Below are positions 49,544-59,290 of a stretch of DNA of 64,000 nucleotides, in pieces. Position 1 is the stretch's first letter; each line of letters starts with the position of its first letter. Source of the DNA: Streptomyces viridochromogenes DSM 40736 (GTDB lineage Bacteria; Actinomycetota; Actinomycetes; Streptomycetales; Streptomycetaceae); assembly GCF_000158955.1 (NCBI RefSeq), contig NZ_GG657757.1, positions 2,726,116 to 2,790,115 of the forward strand, given 5' to 3'. The notes beneath the pieces were generated by a model. It saw only the letters and a program-made list of their open reading frames with translations, searched no databases and was not told the origin of the DNA. Position numbers and translations under genes: made by a program.

Positions 49544-51471
49544 TGGCCGGTCCGATGGGGCGGATGATGGCCGGGGGCGGCCCCGACCAGCGCTCGCTGG
49601 ACTTCAAGGGGTCCGGCAAACGGCTCGTCGCACAGTTCCGGCCGGAGCGGCTGACCATCTACGTGCTGCTGCTGTGCGTGGTGCTGAGCGTCGGCCTGAG
49701 CGTCGTCGGGCCGAAGATCCTCGGGAAGGCGACCGACCTGGTCTTCGCGGGGATCGTCGGGCGGGGCATGCCGGAGGGGGCGAGCAAGGAGCAGGTCCTC
49801 GACTCCATGCGGCAGCGCGGGGACGGTGACGTCGCCGACATGCTGCGCAGCACCGACTTCACCCCGGGCGAGGGCATCGACTTCACCGCCGTCGGGCATG
49901 TGCTGCTGCTCGCGCTGGGCGTGTTCACGGTGGCCGGGCTCCTGATGGCCGTGGCGACGCGCCTGGTGAACCGGGCCGTGAACCGGACCATGTTCCGGAT
50001 GCGCGAGGACGTGCAGACGAAGCTGTCGCGGCTGCCGCTGTCGTACTTCGACAAGCGCCAGCGCGGTGAGGTGCTGTCGCGCGCCACCAACGACATCGAC
50101 AACATCGGGCAGACGCTCCAGCAGTCGATGGGGCAGCTCATCAACTCGGTGCTGACCATCATCGGTGTCCTCGCGATGATGTTCTGGGTCTCCTGGATCC
50201 TCGCGCTGGTCGCGCTGGTGACCGTGCCGCTGTCGTTCGTCGTCGCCACGCGCGTGGGCAAGCGGTCGCAACCGCACTTCGTGCAGCAGTGGCGTACGAC
50301 GGGCAAGCTCAACGCGCACATCGAGGAGATGTACACCGGGCACACCCTGGTGAAGGTGTTCGGGCGGCAGGAGGAGTCAGCGCAGCAGTTCGCCGAGCAG
50401 AACGAGGCGCTGTACGAGGCCGGGTTCAAGGCGCAGTTCAACAGCGGGGTCATGCAGCCGCTGATGATGTTCGTGTCGAACCTGAACTACGTGCTGGTGG
50501 CGGTCGTCGGCGGGCTGCGGGTCGCCTCCGGCTCGCTGTCCATCGGCGATGTGCAGGCCTTCATCCAGTACTCACGGCAGTTCTCCATGCCGCTGACGCA
50601 GGTCGCGTCCATGGCGAACCTGGTGCAGTCGGGTGTCGCCTCGGCGGAGCGGGTCTTCGAGCTGCTGGACGCGGAGGAGCAGGGGGCCGATCCGGTGCCG
50701 GGCGTGCGACCCGAGGAGCTGCGCGGGCAGGTGGCGCTGGAGAACGTCTCGTTCCGGTACGACCCCGACAAGCCGCTGATCGAGGACCTGTCGCTGAAGG
50801 TCGAGCCCGGGCACACGGTCGCCATCGTCGGCCCGACGGGCGCGGGCAAGACGACGCTCGTCAACCTGCTGATGCGGTTCTACGACGTCACCGGCGGGCG
50901 TATCACCCTCGACGGGGTCGACATCGCACGGATGTCCCGGGACGAACTGCGCGCCGGGATCGGCATGGTGCTGCAGGACACGTGGCTGTTCGGCGGGACG
51001 ATCGCGGAGAACATCGCGTACGGGGCGTCCCGTGAGGTGACCCGGGGCGAGATCGAGGAGGCGGCCCGGGCGGCGCACGCGGACCGGTTCGTGCGGACGC
51101 TGCCGGACGGGTACGACACGGTGATCGACGACGAGGGGACGGGGGTCAGCGCGGGTGAGAAGCAGCTGATCACGATCGCCCGGGCGTTTCTGTCGGACCC
51201 GGTGATCCTGGTGCTGGACGAGGCGACGAGTTCGGTCGACACCCGTACCGAGGTGCTCATCCAGAAGGCCATGGCGAAGCTCGCGCACGGGCGTACGTCG
51301 TTCGTCATCGCGCACCGGCTGTCGACGATCCGGGACGCGGACGCGATTCTGGTGATGGAGAACGGGGCGATCGTGGAGCAGGGGGCGCACGAGGAGCTGT
51401 TGGCGGCGGATGGCGCTTACGCGCGGCTGTACAAGGCGCAGTTCGCGCAGGCGGTGGCGGAAGTGGACTGA
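49543..51471 (+). CDS. ABC exporter half-transporter, catalytic partner
   Basis: 642 residues, coupled to the upstream gene. The first helix is followed by a long extracytoplasmic loop (about residues 60-120, MPEGASKEQVLDSMRQRGDG), unusual for this class. The nucleotide-binding domain has Walker A VGPTGAGKTTLVN, signature GVSAGEKQLITIA, Walker B ILVLDEATSSVD with the catalytic Glu, and H-loop SFVIAHRLSTI. With the upstream subunit it forms a heterodimer with one hydrolytic site. The substrate is unknown; multidrug export is likely by family. Confidence 0.94.
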   Translation: MAGPMGRMMAGGGPDQRSLDFKGSGKRLVAQFRPERLTIYVLLLCVVLSVGLSVVGPKILGKATDLVFAGIVGRGMPEGASKEQVLDSMRQRGDGDVADMLRSTDFTPGEGIDFTAVGHVLLLALGVFTVAGLLMAVATRLVNRAVNRTMFRMREDVQTKLSRLPLSYFDKRQRGEVLSRATNDIDNIGQTLQQSMGQLINSVLTIIGVLAMMFWVSWILALVALVTVPLSFVVATRVGKRSQPHFVQQWRTTGKLNAHIEEMYTGHTLVKVFGRQEESAQQFAEQNEALYEAGFKAQFNSGVMQPLMMFVSNLNYVLVAVVGGLRVASGSLSIGDVQAFIQYSRQFSMPLTQVASMANLVQSGVASAERVFELLDAEEQGADPVPGVRPEELRGQVALENVSFRYDPDKPLIEDLSLKVEPGHTVAIVGPTGAGKTTLVNLLMRFYDVTGGRITLDGVDIARMSRDELRAGIGMVLQDTWLFGGTIAENIAYGASREVTRGEIEEAARAAHADRFVRTLPDGYDTVIDDEGTGVSAGEKQLITIARAFLSDPVILVLDEATSSVDTRTEVLIQKAMAKLAHGRTSFVIAHRLSTIRDADAILVMENGAIVEQGAHEELLAADGAYARLYKAQFAQAVAEVD

Positions 51472-51510
51472 GTCGCGTCCGGGGGATGCCTCGGGCTGTC
51501 GCGGGGCGGC

Positions 51511-51620
51511 TGCGGGCCGGTGGGGGCCGGTCGCGCAGTTCCCCGCGCCCCTTGAGGACGTGCAGCCGGCGCGCCTTCAGGGGCGCGGGGAACTGCGCGA
51601 ATCACCCCCACCGGCCCGCA
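51511..51620. terminator. Nested inverted repeats between convergent genes
   Basis: An outer stem (TGCGGGCCGGTGGGGG / CCCCCACCGGCCCGCA) encloses an inner one (TCGCGCAGTTCCCCGCGCCC / GGGCGCGGGGAACTGCGCGA). It lies between the ABC exporter stop and the sigma-factor stop and probably ends both transcripts. Confidence 0.75.
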
Positions 51621-51628
51621 CACGGCAA

Positions 51629-52972
51629 TCAGTCCAGATAACCCCTCAGCTGGTCCGCGAAGGCGTGGTCGCGGAGTTTGTTCAGGGTCTTCGACTCGAT
51701 CTGACGGATGCGTTCCCTCGTCACGCCGAAGATCCTGCCGATCTCCTCCAGCGTGCGGGGGCGGCCGTCCGCCAGTCCGTAGCGGAGTTGGACCACCTTG
51801 CGCTCCCGCTCCCCCAGGGTCGACAGGACCGCCTCCAGGTGCTCCCTGAGCAGCAGGAACGCCGCCGACTCGACGGGGCTCGCGGCGTCGCCGTCCTCGA
51901 TCAGGTCGCCCAGCGCGACATCGTCCTCCTCGCCGACGGGTGCGTGCAGCGACACCGGCTCCTGGGCGAGCCGCAGCACCTCGCCGACCCGCTCCGGGGG
52001 CAGTTCCAGGTGCGCGGCGACCTCCTCGGGCGTCGGTTCGTAGCCCCGTTCCTGGAGCATGCGGCGCTGGACACGGACGACGCGGTTGATGAGCTCCACG
52101 ACGTGGACCGGGACCCGGATGGTGCGGGCCTGGTCGGCCAGGGCGCGGGACATGGCCTGGCGGATCCACCAGGTGGCGTAGGTGGAGAACTTGTAGCCGC
52201 GGGCGTAGTCGAACTTCTCGACGGCCCGGATGAGTCCGAGGTTGCCCTCCTGGACGAGGTCGAGCATGGTCAGCCCGCGGCCCACGTAGCGCTTGGCGAC
52301 GGAGACGACGAGCCGCAGGTTGGCCTCGATGAGCCGGCGTTTGGCCATCCGGCCCATGACGACGAGCCGGTCGAGGTCCACCGCCAACTGGCTGTCCAGG
52401 TCGGGGGCGAGCCGCAGTTTCTCCTCGGCGAACAGGCCGGCCTCGACACGGCGGGCGAGTTCGACCTCCTCGGCGGCGGTCAGCAGGGGGACGCGGCCGA
52501 TCTCCCGCAGGTACTGGCGGAAGAGGTCCGAGGAGGGGCCGCTGGTGTCGGGGCGGGCCGGTGGGGGTTCGACGGCCTCGGGGGCTTCGGCCGTCTCGAC
52601 GGTCCCGGCGGGCGGCTCCTGCGGCTCCGGTTCCGCCTCCCCTTCCGTCTCGGGGTGGAGCACGGCGCGGCTCTGGGCCGGGACGGCCGAGAGGACGTCG
52701 GCCTCCGGGTCCGGCGCGGGGTCGCCGGCGCCGGCGCCGGCGGCAGCACTGACGGCGGTCTGGGTGAGGGTCTGGGTCTGCACGGGGGCGACCTCCAGGA
52801 TGATCGCTGCCATGGGGGGCGGCAGCGGTACTTCGGGAGCGGAGTCGGCGGCCTCGCCGCTGTCCGTCCCGTACGCGATGAACGGAACCGCGGGGGTGTG
52901 GGACCCGCCGGTGACGGATCGGCCGCGCTCCGAGGACTCAGGCACCGCAACCCAGTGTGGGGGAAGACACAC
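51629..52972 (-). CDS. hrdA: Principal-type sigma-70 factor (HrdA-like)
   Basis: The conserved part holds regions 1.2 ([20 protein letters not shown]), 2 ([20 protein letters not shown] and [20 protein letters not shown]), 3 ([20 protein letters not shown]) and 4 ([29 protein letters not shown]). The first 140 residues are acidic and Pro-rich, as in Streptomyces Hrd proteins. GTG 52972 has a GGGGGA upstream; GTG 52945 and ATG 52813 are possible. I give hrdA because the gene lies next to dnaG; hrdC or hrdD cannot be excluded from sequence alone. Confidence 0.85.
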   Translation of the reverse strand: MCLPPHWVAVPESSERGRSVTGGSHTPAVPFIAYGTDSGEAADSAPEVPLPPPMAAIILEVAPVQTQTLTQTAVSAAAGAGAGDPAPDPEADVLSAVPAQSRAVLHPETEGEAEPEPQEPPAGTVETAEAPEAVEPPPARPDTSGPSSDLFRQYLREIGRVPLLTAAEEVELARRVEAGLFAEEKLRLAPDLDSQLAVDLDRLVVMGRMAKRRLIEANLRLVVSVAKRYVGRGLTMLDLVQEGNLGLIRAVEKFDYARGYKFSTYATWWIRQAMSRALADQARTIRVPVHVVELINRVVRVQRRMLQERGYEPTPEEVAAHLELPPERVGEVLRLAQEPVSLHAPVGEEDDVALGDLIEDGDAASPVESAAFLLLREHLEAVLSTLGERERKVVQLRYGLADGRPRTLEEIGRIFGVTRERIRQIESKTLNKLRDHAFADQLRGYLD

Positions 52973-53032
52973 AGTCCCCCACGAGGGGCGTGCGATGACT
53001 TTTTGCGTCCGGCCCGTGACCGCGCGGTGACG

Positions 53033-54949
53033 TCAGAGCGCGGCGGCGCCCTGCACCCGGAGGGTCTGGTCGTACTGCTGGAGGACCCAGAGTTCGTTCT
53101 GCACGGCGGCCAGCTGGGCCGGGTCGCCGTGGGTGCCGAGGCGGGTGAGCTGGCTCTGGATGTCGCGGATGCGGCGCTCGACGGCGCGGCGGCGGACGGT
53201 GACCAACTGGGCGCCCGCGTAGACCTCGTCGACGCCCTTGGTGCCCTTGTGCAGCAGGATCGCCTCGACGGCCAGTTCCGTGACCATCGCGCGGACCGCG
53301 TCGTCGGGGGCGGCCTCGCGGACCTTGACCAGGTAGCCCTGGGGGTCCTCGACGCCCGGTTCGGAGCCCCCCGCGTCGAGGATGGCCTGGCGTACGGCGG
53401 CGTAGGGCGGGGCGGTGAACTCGTCGATGCCGTACGCGTCGAAGGCCGGAGAGACCAGCTCGGGGCGCTGGAGGGCGAGTTTGAGGAGTTCGCGTTCGGT
53501 GGCGTAGACGGGGTTGCGGAGGTTGAGGGCCGGGCCGCGGGGGGCGGCGGACGGCTGGGCGTACTGCTGTGCGGCGTGCTGGTGCCGGTCCGGGGCCGGG
53601 CCCTTGCCGCCGCGTTCACGGGCCCAGCGGGCCAGCTGGGCCACGCGCTTGACCACGAACTGGGTGTCGAGGATGCCGAGCATGCCGGCGAGCTGGACGG
53701 CGACCTCGTGCTGGGCGCCGCTGTTCTTGATGCGGGCGACGACGGGGGCCGCCTCGTCCAGGGCGGCGGCGCGGCCCGCGGGGGTGTCGAGGTCGTAGCG
53801 GCCGACGATCTGGCGGAGGGCGAACTCGAAGAGCGGGGTGCGGGGTTCGACCAGGTCGGCCACCGCTTCGTCGCCCTTGGCGAGGCGCAGGTCGCAGGGG
53901 TCCATGCCGTCGGGGGCGATGGCGATGTAGGTCTCGGCGGCGAACTTCTGGTCGTCCTCGAAGGCGCGCAGGGCCGCCTTCTGGCCGGCCGCGTCGCCGT
54001 CGAAGGTGAAGATGACGCGGGCCGAGCCGTTGTCCATCAGCAGCCGCCTGAGGATCTTGATGTGCTCGCCGCCGAAGGCGGTGCCGCAGGTGGCGATGGC
54101 GGTGGTGACCCCGGCGAGGTGGCAGGCCATGACGTCCGTGTAGCCCTCGACGACGACCGCGCGGGACGCCTTGGCGATGTCCTTCTTCGCCAGGTCGATG
54201 CCGTAGAGGACCTGGGACTTCTTGTAGATCGCCGTGTCGGGGGTGTTGAGGTACTTGGGGCCGTTGTCCGCCTCGTACAGCTTGCGGGCGCCGAAGCCGA
54301 CGACGTCGCCGCCGATGTCGCGGATGGGCCACATCAGACGGCCCCGGAAGCGGTCGATGGGGCCGCGGCGGCCTTCCTGGGAGAGGCCGGAGAGGAGGAG
54401 CTCCTTGTCGGTGAAGCCCTTGCCGCGCAGATAGCGTGTGAGGTGGTCCCAGCCCTGGGGGCTGTAGCCGACACCGAAGTGGACGGCGGCGGCCTGGTCG
54501 AAACCGCGCTCGGCGAGGAAGACCCGGCCGGTGTCGGCCTCGGGGGACATGGCGAGCTGTTCCGCGTACCACTCCGCGGCGATCTTGTGGGCCTCGACCA
54601 GGCGGATCCGTTCGCCGCGCTGGTGGGAGGGGTTGTAGCCGCCCTCCTCGTAGCGCAGGGTGATGCCCGCCTGGCCGGCCAGGCGCTCGACCGCCTCCGA
54701 GAAGGAGAGGTGGTCGATCTTCATCACGAACGTGAGGGTGTCGCCGCCCTCCTGGCAGCCGAAGCAGTGGAACAGGCCCTTGCTGGGGCTGACCTGGAAG
54801 GAGGGCGACTTCTCGTCGTGGAACGGGCAGAGACCCTTGAGGTTGCCGCCGCCCGCGTTGCGCAGCTGGAGGTACTCGGACACCACGGCGTCGATCGGGA
54901 CCGCGTCCCGTACCGCCTTCACGTCCTCGTCGTTGATCCGTCCTGCCAC
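53033..54949 (-). CDS. dnaG: DNA primase DnaG
   Basis: 638 residues. The zinc ribbon is CPFHDEKSPSF ... HCFGCQEGG. The TOPRIM catalytic domain has RAVVVEGYTDVMACHLAG (catalytic Glu) and VIFTFDGDAAGQKAALRAF (DxD). RGRLMWPIRDIGGDVVGFGA is the RNA-polymerase domain motif. The C-terminal helical domain for helicase contact follows a Gln/Pro linker (HQHAAQQYAQPSAAPRGP). It synthesises RNA primers at the fork. The gene is intact and in the same direction as the sigma gene, with a 60-bp gap. Confidence 0.97.
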   Translation of the reverse strand: MAGRINDEDVKAVRDAVPIDAVVSEYLQLRNAGGGNLKGLCPFHDEKSPSFQVSPSKGLFHCFGCQEGGDTLTFVMKIDHLSFSEAVERLAGQAGITLRYEEGGYNPSHQRGERIRLVEAHKIAAEWYAEQLAMSPEADTGRVFLAERGFDQAAAVHFGVGYSPQGWDHLTRYLRGKGFTDKELLLSGLSQEGRRGPIDRFRGRLMWPIRDIGGDVVGFGARKLYEADNGPKYLNTPDTAIYKKSQVLYGIDLAKKDIAKASRAVVVEGYTDVMACHLAGVTTAIATCGTAFGGEHIKILRRLLMDNGSARVIFTFDGDAAGQKAALRAFEDDQKFAAETYIAIAPDGMDPCDLRLAKGDEAVADLVEPRTPLFEFALRQIVGRYDLDTPAGRAAALDEAAPVVARIKNSGAQHEVAVQLAGMLGILDTQFVVKRVAQLARWARERGGKGPAPDRHQHAAQQYAQPSAAPRGPALNLRNPVYATERELLKLALQRPELVSPAFDAYGIDEFTAPPYAAVRQAILDAGGSEPGVEDPQGYLVKVREAAPDDAVRAMVTELAVEAILLHKGTKGVDEVYAGAQLVTVRRRAVERRIRDIQSQLTRLGTHGDPAQLAAVQNELWVLQQYDQTLRVQGAAAL

Positions 54950-54996
54950 GCGTGAATTCTACGGTGGCCCGCCGACAGTCCTGACAGCCCTGACGG

Positions 54997-56262
54997 CTAC
55001 GAGGCGAGACTCTCCAGCGGCACGTGCGGGTCCGCCAGCGACTCGGTGTTCACCCGGGCCCGGGAACGGACCAGGTGCTGGATCTTGTCCGTGACATCCC
55101 ACACGTTCACGTTCATGCCGGCCAGCACCCGGCCGTCCTTCACCCAGAACGCGATGAACTCGCGCTTGCCGGCGTCCCCGCGGATCACCACCTGGTCGTA
55201 GGTGCCCGCCGGTGCCCAGCCGGAGTACTCCATGCCCAGGTCGTACTGGTCGGAGAAGAAGTAGGGCACCCGGTCGTAGGTCACGTCGTGGTCCAGCATG
55301 GCGCGCGCGGCGGCCGGTCCGCCGTTCAGCGCGTTGGCCCAGTGCTCCACCCGCAGGCTCGTGTCGAAGAGGGCGTGGGGGAAGGAGGCCACGTCTCCGG
55401 CCGCGTAGATGTCGGGGTCGGAGGTGCGCAGCCGCTCGTCGACCACGACGCCACCGCCCTGCGCCCGGTCGGCGATCTCCAGCCCGGCCGCCTCCGCGAG
55501 AGCGACCCGCGGGGCCGCGCCGATCGCGGCCAGGACGTCGTGCGCCGGGTGCTCCTCGCCGTCGTCGGTGCGGGCCGCGAGGACCATGCCGTCCTGGCCG
55601 ACGATCTCCGTCAGCCGCCTGCCGAAGTGGAAACGCACGCCGTGCTCACGGTGCATCTCGGCGAAGAGCCCGCCGAGCTCCGGGCCCAGCACGCCGTGCA
55701 GCGGGGTCGGCCCGTGCTCGACGACGGTGACCTCCGCGCCGTACTCGCGGGCCGCCGCCGCGACCTCCAGGCCGATCCAGCCGGCTCCGGCGATGACCAG
55801 GTGGCCGTTGTCCCGGCCGAGGTTGGTCAGGACGTGTTTGAGGCGCTCGGCGTGGGCGAGGCGGCGCAGGTGGTGCACGCCGGCCAGGTCCGTACCCGGG
55901 ATGTCCAGGCGGCGGGGCTCGGCGCCGGTGGCCAGGAGCAGCTTGTCGTAGCGGGCGACGGTGCCGTCCTCGCCGAAGCGGACCGTCTTCGCCGTGCGGT
56001 CGATCGCGTCGACGGTCTGGCCGAGGTGGAGCTCGATGTCGTTGGCCGCGTACCAGGCGGCCTCGTGCACGAAGACGCTGTCGCGCTCCTCCTTGCCGAG
56101 GAGGTAGCCCTTGGACAGCGGCGGGCGCTCGTAGGGGTGGTCACGTTCGTCGCAGATCAGTATCACGCGGCCGGTGAAGCCCTCCGCGCGGAGCGTCTCG
56201 GCCGCCTTGGCGCCCGCCAGTCCGCCTCCGACGATGACGAATGTCTGATCCGCGTCGACCAC
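54997..56262 (-). CDS. FAD/NAD(P)-dependent ferredoxin-reductase-type oxidoreductase
   Basis: 421 residues. FAD site: TFVIVGGGLAGAKAAETLRA. NAD site: GHLVIAGAGWIGLEVAAAAR. The second FAD motif is TSDPDIYAAGDVASFPHALF. The C-terminal reductase domain has FSDQYDLGMEYSGWAPAGTY. This architecture matches rhodocoxin/putidaredoxin-reductase-like enzymes that pass electrons to [2Fe-2S] ferredoxins for P450s and oxygenases. The P450 in this window is 42 kb away, so a link is only possible. Confidence 0.92.
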   Translation of the reverse strand: MVDADQTFVIVGGGLAGAKAAETLRAEGFTGRVILICDERDHPYERPPLSKGYLLGKEERDSVFVHEAAWYAANDIELHLGQTVDAIDRTAKTVRFGEDGTVARYDKLLLATGAEPRRLDIPGTDLAGVHHLRRLAHAERLKHVLTNLGRDNGHLVIAGAGWIGLEVAAAAREYGAEVTVVEHGPTPLHGVLGPELGGLFAEMHREHGVRFHFGRRLTEIVGQDGMVLAARTDDGEEHPAHDVLAAIGAAPRVALAEAAGLEIADRAQGGGVVVDERLRTSDPDIYAAGDVASFPHALFDTSLRVEHWANALNGGPAAARAMLDHDVTYDRVPYFFSDQYDLGMEYSGWAPAGTYDQVVIRGDAGKREFIAFWVKDGRVLAGMNVNVWDVTDKIQHLVRSRARVNTESLADPHVPLESLAS

Positions 56263-56355
56263 TTGGTGCCTCCTCGTAATGATGTCGCCACTTGCGAGCG
56301 TCCCGCACGGAGCGTGATGCGGGAAGAGGGAGTGACCCGATCAGGCCACGGAGGG

Positions 56356-57672
56356 TCACCTTCGGGGGCGCTCGCGTCCCCCGTGTCGCGTCAGTCTCAC
56401 GCGTGCCCCGCCAGGCGGGCGTGAAGCGAGCGGGCCGAGGTGTACGGTGAGGGAGGCGATCTGGTCGACGATCACCCGTATGCGGGACCGGTCGTCGCCC
56501 GCCCGGTCGAACAGGGCGCGGAACTGCGGGTCCAGGCCCTCCGGGGCGAAAACGGTGAGCGCCTCGGCCAGTCCGGCGACGACGACGCGCTGGTCGGCGC
56601 GCAGGCGTTCCTGCTCGGCGCGCTGCATGACGTACCGGTCGGCGACGGCCTTGAGGACGGCGCACTCCATCCGGGTCTCGCGCGGGACGACCAGTTCGGC
56701 GGCGTACCGGGTGAGCCGTCCGGCGCCGTACGCGGTGCGGGTCGCGGTCTCGGCGGCCAGGCAGAAGCGGCCGATGAGCTGGCTGGTGGCGTCCTTCAGC
56801 CGGGCCTGGGCCACGGCGGTGCCGTCATAGCCGTGCGGCCACCACTCCTGGGCGAGGAGCCGGTCCAGGGCCTCGGCGAGCTCGGCGGGGTCGGTGTCCG
56901 CGGGTACGTAGCGGCCGATGGCGACCTGGAAGACGTCCTGCCGCTCGGGGTCGGCGTGCAGGCAGTCCGGGTCGATGTGGCCGGCGTGCAGGCCGTCCTC
57001 CACGTCGTGCACCGAGTAGGCCACGTCGTCGGACCAGTCCATGACCTGCGCCTCGAAGCAGGTGCGGGTGCCGGGGGCGTCCTTGCGGACCCAGTCGAAG
57101 ACGGGGCGGTCGTCCTCGTAGACGCCGAACTTGTTCGACGCCGGGTCGGTGGGGTGGGCGCCGCGGGGCCAGGGGTACTTGGTGGCGGCGTCGAGGGCGG
57201 CGCGGGTGAGGTTGAGGCCGACGGAACCCTCCGGGGTGAACCGTTTGGGTTCGATGCGGGTGAGGAGTCTGAGGGACTGGGCGTTGCCCTCGAAGCCGCC
57301 GCAGTCCGCCGCGAACTCGTTGAGGGCCTGTTCGCCGTTGTGGCCGAAGGGCGGGTGGCCGAGGTCGTGGGAGAGGCAGGCGGCTTCCACAAGGTCCGGG
57401 TCGCAGCCGAGGGCCGCGCCCAGCTCTCGGCCGACCTGGGCGCATTCGAGGGAGTGGGTGAGACGGGTGCGGGGGCTGGCGTCCCAGGCCGGGCCCAGGG
57501 TGCCGGGCGTCACCACCTGGGTCTTGCCGGCGAGGCGGCGCAGGGCGGCGGAGTGGAGGACTCGGGCCCGGTCGCGCTGGAAGGCGGTGCGGCCGGGGCG
57601 TTTGTCGGGTTCCGGGGCCCAGCGGTCGACTGACGTCGGGTCGTAGGCCGTGGGGTGTGCGGTGCCGTCCAT
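56356..57672 (-). CDS. dgt: dGTP triphosphohydrolase-like HD enzyme
   Basis: 438 residues. The HD-type metal site is complete: [20 protein letters not shown] (first His), [20 protein letters not shown] (HD) and [20 protein letters not shown] (last Asp). [20 protein letters not shown] is the conserved N-terminal Dgt motif. The family hydrolyses dNTPs, mainly dGTP, to nucleosides and triphosphate. It lies beside dnaG, as often in actinobacteria. Confidence 0.93.
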   Translation of the reverse strand: MDGTAHPTAYDPTSVDRWAPEPDKRPGRTAFQRDRARVLHSAALRRLAGKTQVVTPGTLGPAWDASPRTRLTHSLECAQVGRELGAALGCDPDLVEAACLSHDLGHPPFGHNGEQALNEFAADCGGFEGNAQSLRLLTRIEPKRFTPEGSVGLNLTRAALDAATKYPWPRGAHPTDPASNKFGVYEDDRPVFDWVRKDAPGTRTCFEAQVMDWSDDVAYSVHDVEDGLHAGHIDPDCLHADPERQDVFQVAIGRYVPADTDPAELAEALDRLLAQEWWPHGYDGTAVAQARLKDATSQLIGRFCLAAETATRTAYGAGRLTRYAAELVVPRETRMECAVLKAVADRYVMQRAEQERLRADQRVVVAGLAEALTVFAPEGLDPQFRALFDRAGDDRSRIRVIVDQIASLTVHLGPLASRPPGGARVRLTRHGGRERPRR

Positions 57673-57775
57673 GGCTCGACACTAAGCGCCCGTGCGGGTG
57701 CCGGGTTCTGTTTTCGGGCGTGTGCGGATGGTTCGTGACGGGTCGCGCCCGGCGCGGCGGACCGCCCCGCGCTGC

Positions 57776-57833
57776 GGACCGCCGGGCCCGGGGACCGCCA
57801 GGCCCGGGGACCGCCGGGCCCGGGACCGCCGCG
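57776..57833. repeat. Tandem 16-bp repeats upstream of dgt
   Basis: Three and a half near-identical copies of GGACCGCCGGGCCCGG lie between the dgt start and the stop of the small secreted-protein gene. Confidence 0.75.
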
Positions 57834-57840
57834 GCCGGGC

Positions 57841-58215
57841 CTACGCCCTGACCGTGGTGCGGGTGCAGGTGCCGTCCTCGTAGTGGTCGCCGTGCTTCAG
57901 GCAGATGCCGAGCACCAGCTTCTTGCCCTCCGGGAAGTCGAGGTTGAACTCGCGGCCCGAAAGGCCGTCCGGGTCGTAGTACGAGAAGTCCCTGCCGCCG
58001 AGGGACACCGAGACGCTGCGGCCGTCGTCGGCGTAGTCGATGACCGTGAGCCGGTCGCCCTTGCTCTTGAACAGTGCCCGCCCTGCGCCCGCTTTCAGGT
58101 CACCCCACTTGAGGGTCTCCACCTTGCCGTCGGCCTGGGCCGGAGAGGCGAGCGTCAGGATCATCAGGGCGCTCGTGGCGAGGACGCCCATGGCCGTTCG
58201 CCTGTGGTTCTTCAT
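57841..58215 (-). CDS. Small secreted protein of unknown function
   Basis: 124 residues with a classical signal peptide (MKNHRRTAMGVLATSALMIL, cleavage after PAQA). The mature part has about 95 residues rich in beta structure (RLTVIDYADDGRSVSVSLGG, REFNLDFPEGKKLVLGICLK) and two cysteines (GICLK, DGTCTR) that could form a disulfide. No family is recognised; similar short exported proteins are common in streptomycetes. Confidence 0.8.
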   Translation of the reverse strand: MKNHRRTAMGVLATSALMILTLASPAQADGKVETLKWGDLKAGAGRALFKSKGDRLTVIDYADDGRSVSVSLGGRDFSYYDPDGLSGREFNLDFPEGKKLVLGICLKHGDHYEDGTCTRTTVRA

Positions 58216-58269
58216 GCTGAGTCGGAGCCCCCTTCTCGACGCGCCGCTCGTCGGCGCACGCGTTTCACG

Positions 58270-59076
58270 CTAGGAGGCCGCGGCGTGGATTTCCTCAGCG
58301 TCGAGTGCACAGGTACTTGGCGATGCGTCCACTCGGCGGGTCGCCAGGGTCTCGTCGTAGCGGTGGAGGAGGAGGTCGGCCATGGCCGGGTGGGTGCCGA
58401 GGGGGGCGGCCGCGATCCAGGGGGCCGCCTGGGCGCATTCCGTGGCGAAGCGGCCCGGGGCCGTGAAGTAGGAGGACAGGGCTATGTGGTGGCGGCCCCT
58501 GGCGAGGAGGGTGCGGACGGCGTTCGGGACCGTGGGGGTCGCCGCTGAGGCGTAGGCCGGGATGACGGGGACGCCCAGGCGGGCCGCCAGGAGGTGGGCC
58601 GTGCGGGCGGTGTCCGCCTTGGCGTCCGGGTCGCGGGAGCCCGCCGCGGCGAGTACCACCGCGCTGTCGCGGCGGGGCGTTCCGCCCCAGCCCGCCTCCG
58701 TCAGCCGGGCCTGGAGGGCGTCGACCAGGAGCGGGTGCGGGCCCAGGGGGGCGGCCAGGCGGGTGCGGGCCGGGGCTGCCGCGGCCATCTCGGGGATGTC
58801 CCGCTTGACGTGGTAGCCGCGGCTGAGGAGGAGGGGGATGAGGACCGCCTCCGTGTCCCCCAGGGCGGCGAGGGTGTCGGGGAGCAGGGGCTCGTTCAGT
58901 TCGATGTGCCCCAGGTGCACCGGAAGGCCGGGCCGCAGTGCCCGGACCCGGTCGAGGAGCGCGCGTACCGTGCTCAGCGCGCGTGGGTCGCGGCTGCCGT
59001 GCGCCACGACGACGAGGGCGGGCGGCGCCGGGCGACGTGGGGCGGTCGGCGGGACGAGGCTGAGCTGGCTGGGCAT
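58270..59076 (-). CDS. Sirohydrochlorin chelatase (CbiX/SirB-like)
   Basis: 268 residues. The N-terminal half carries LVVVAHGSRDPRALSTVRAL (active-site His) and VLIPLLLSRGYHVKRDIPEM (second metal-binding His), and a similar second half (SAVVLAAAGSRDPDAKADTA, IALSSYFTAPGRFATECAQA) shows the gene-duplicated chelatase fold. In the second half the His of the first motif is replaced (AAGSRD). It inserts Fe or Co into sirohydrochlorin for sirohaem or cobalamin. No nitrite or sulfite reductase gene adjoins it here. Confidence 0.9.
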   Translation of the reverse strand: MPSQLSLVPPTAPRRPAPPALVVVAHGSRDPRALSTVRALLDRVRALRPGLPVHLGHIELNEPLLPDTLAALGDTEAVLIPLLLSRGYHVKRDIPEMAAAAPARTRLAAPLGPHPLLVDALQARLTEAGWGGTPRRDSAVVLAAAGSRDPDAKADTARTAHLLAARLGVPVIPAYASAATPTVPNAVRTLLARGRHHIALSSYFTAPGRFATECAQAAPWIAAAPLGTHPAMADLLLHRYDETLATRRVDASPSTCALDAEEIHAAAS

Positions 59077-59290
59077 GGATCGATGGTCGCGGCGCCACGT
59101 TGCCTTCCCGTTGCGCGGGTGTCACGGGTGTTTTCCGGCGGTTCACCGTGCGGGACGGGTGGTGTGTGAGCCGCCCTGACCTGGGGCTTCAAGGACCGGA
59201 GTGAAGCTGCTCACGCGCCGGTGGATGAACCGGGCGGCCCGGCTGGACGTCCCTGACTGTCGAGGGGCCGACCTGGGGAGGGACCGTCCG

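Noticed and set aside
51410..54955. A very long plus-strand open frame opposite the sigma factor and dnaG
   Set aside because: The minus strand encodes two well-conserved proteins over this interval; the plus frame is a by-product of high GC content.
59077..59290. A cobalamin riboswitch upstream of the sirohydrochlorin chelatase
   Set aside because: No B12-box-like sequence or long structured leader could be recognised between the divergent genes.
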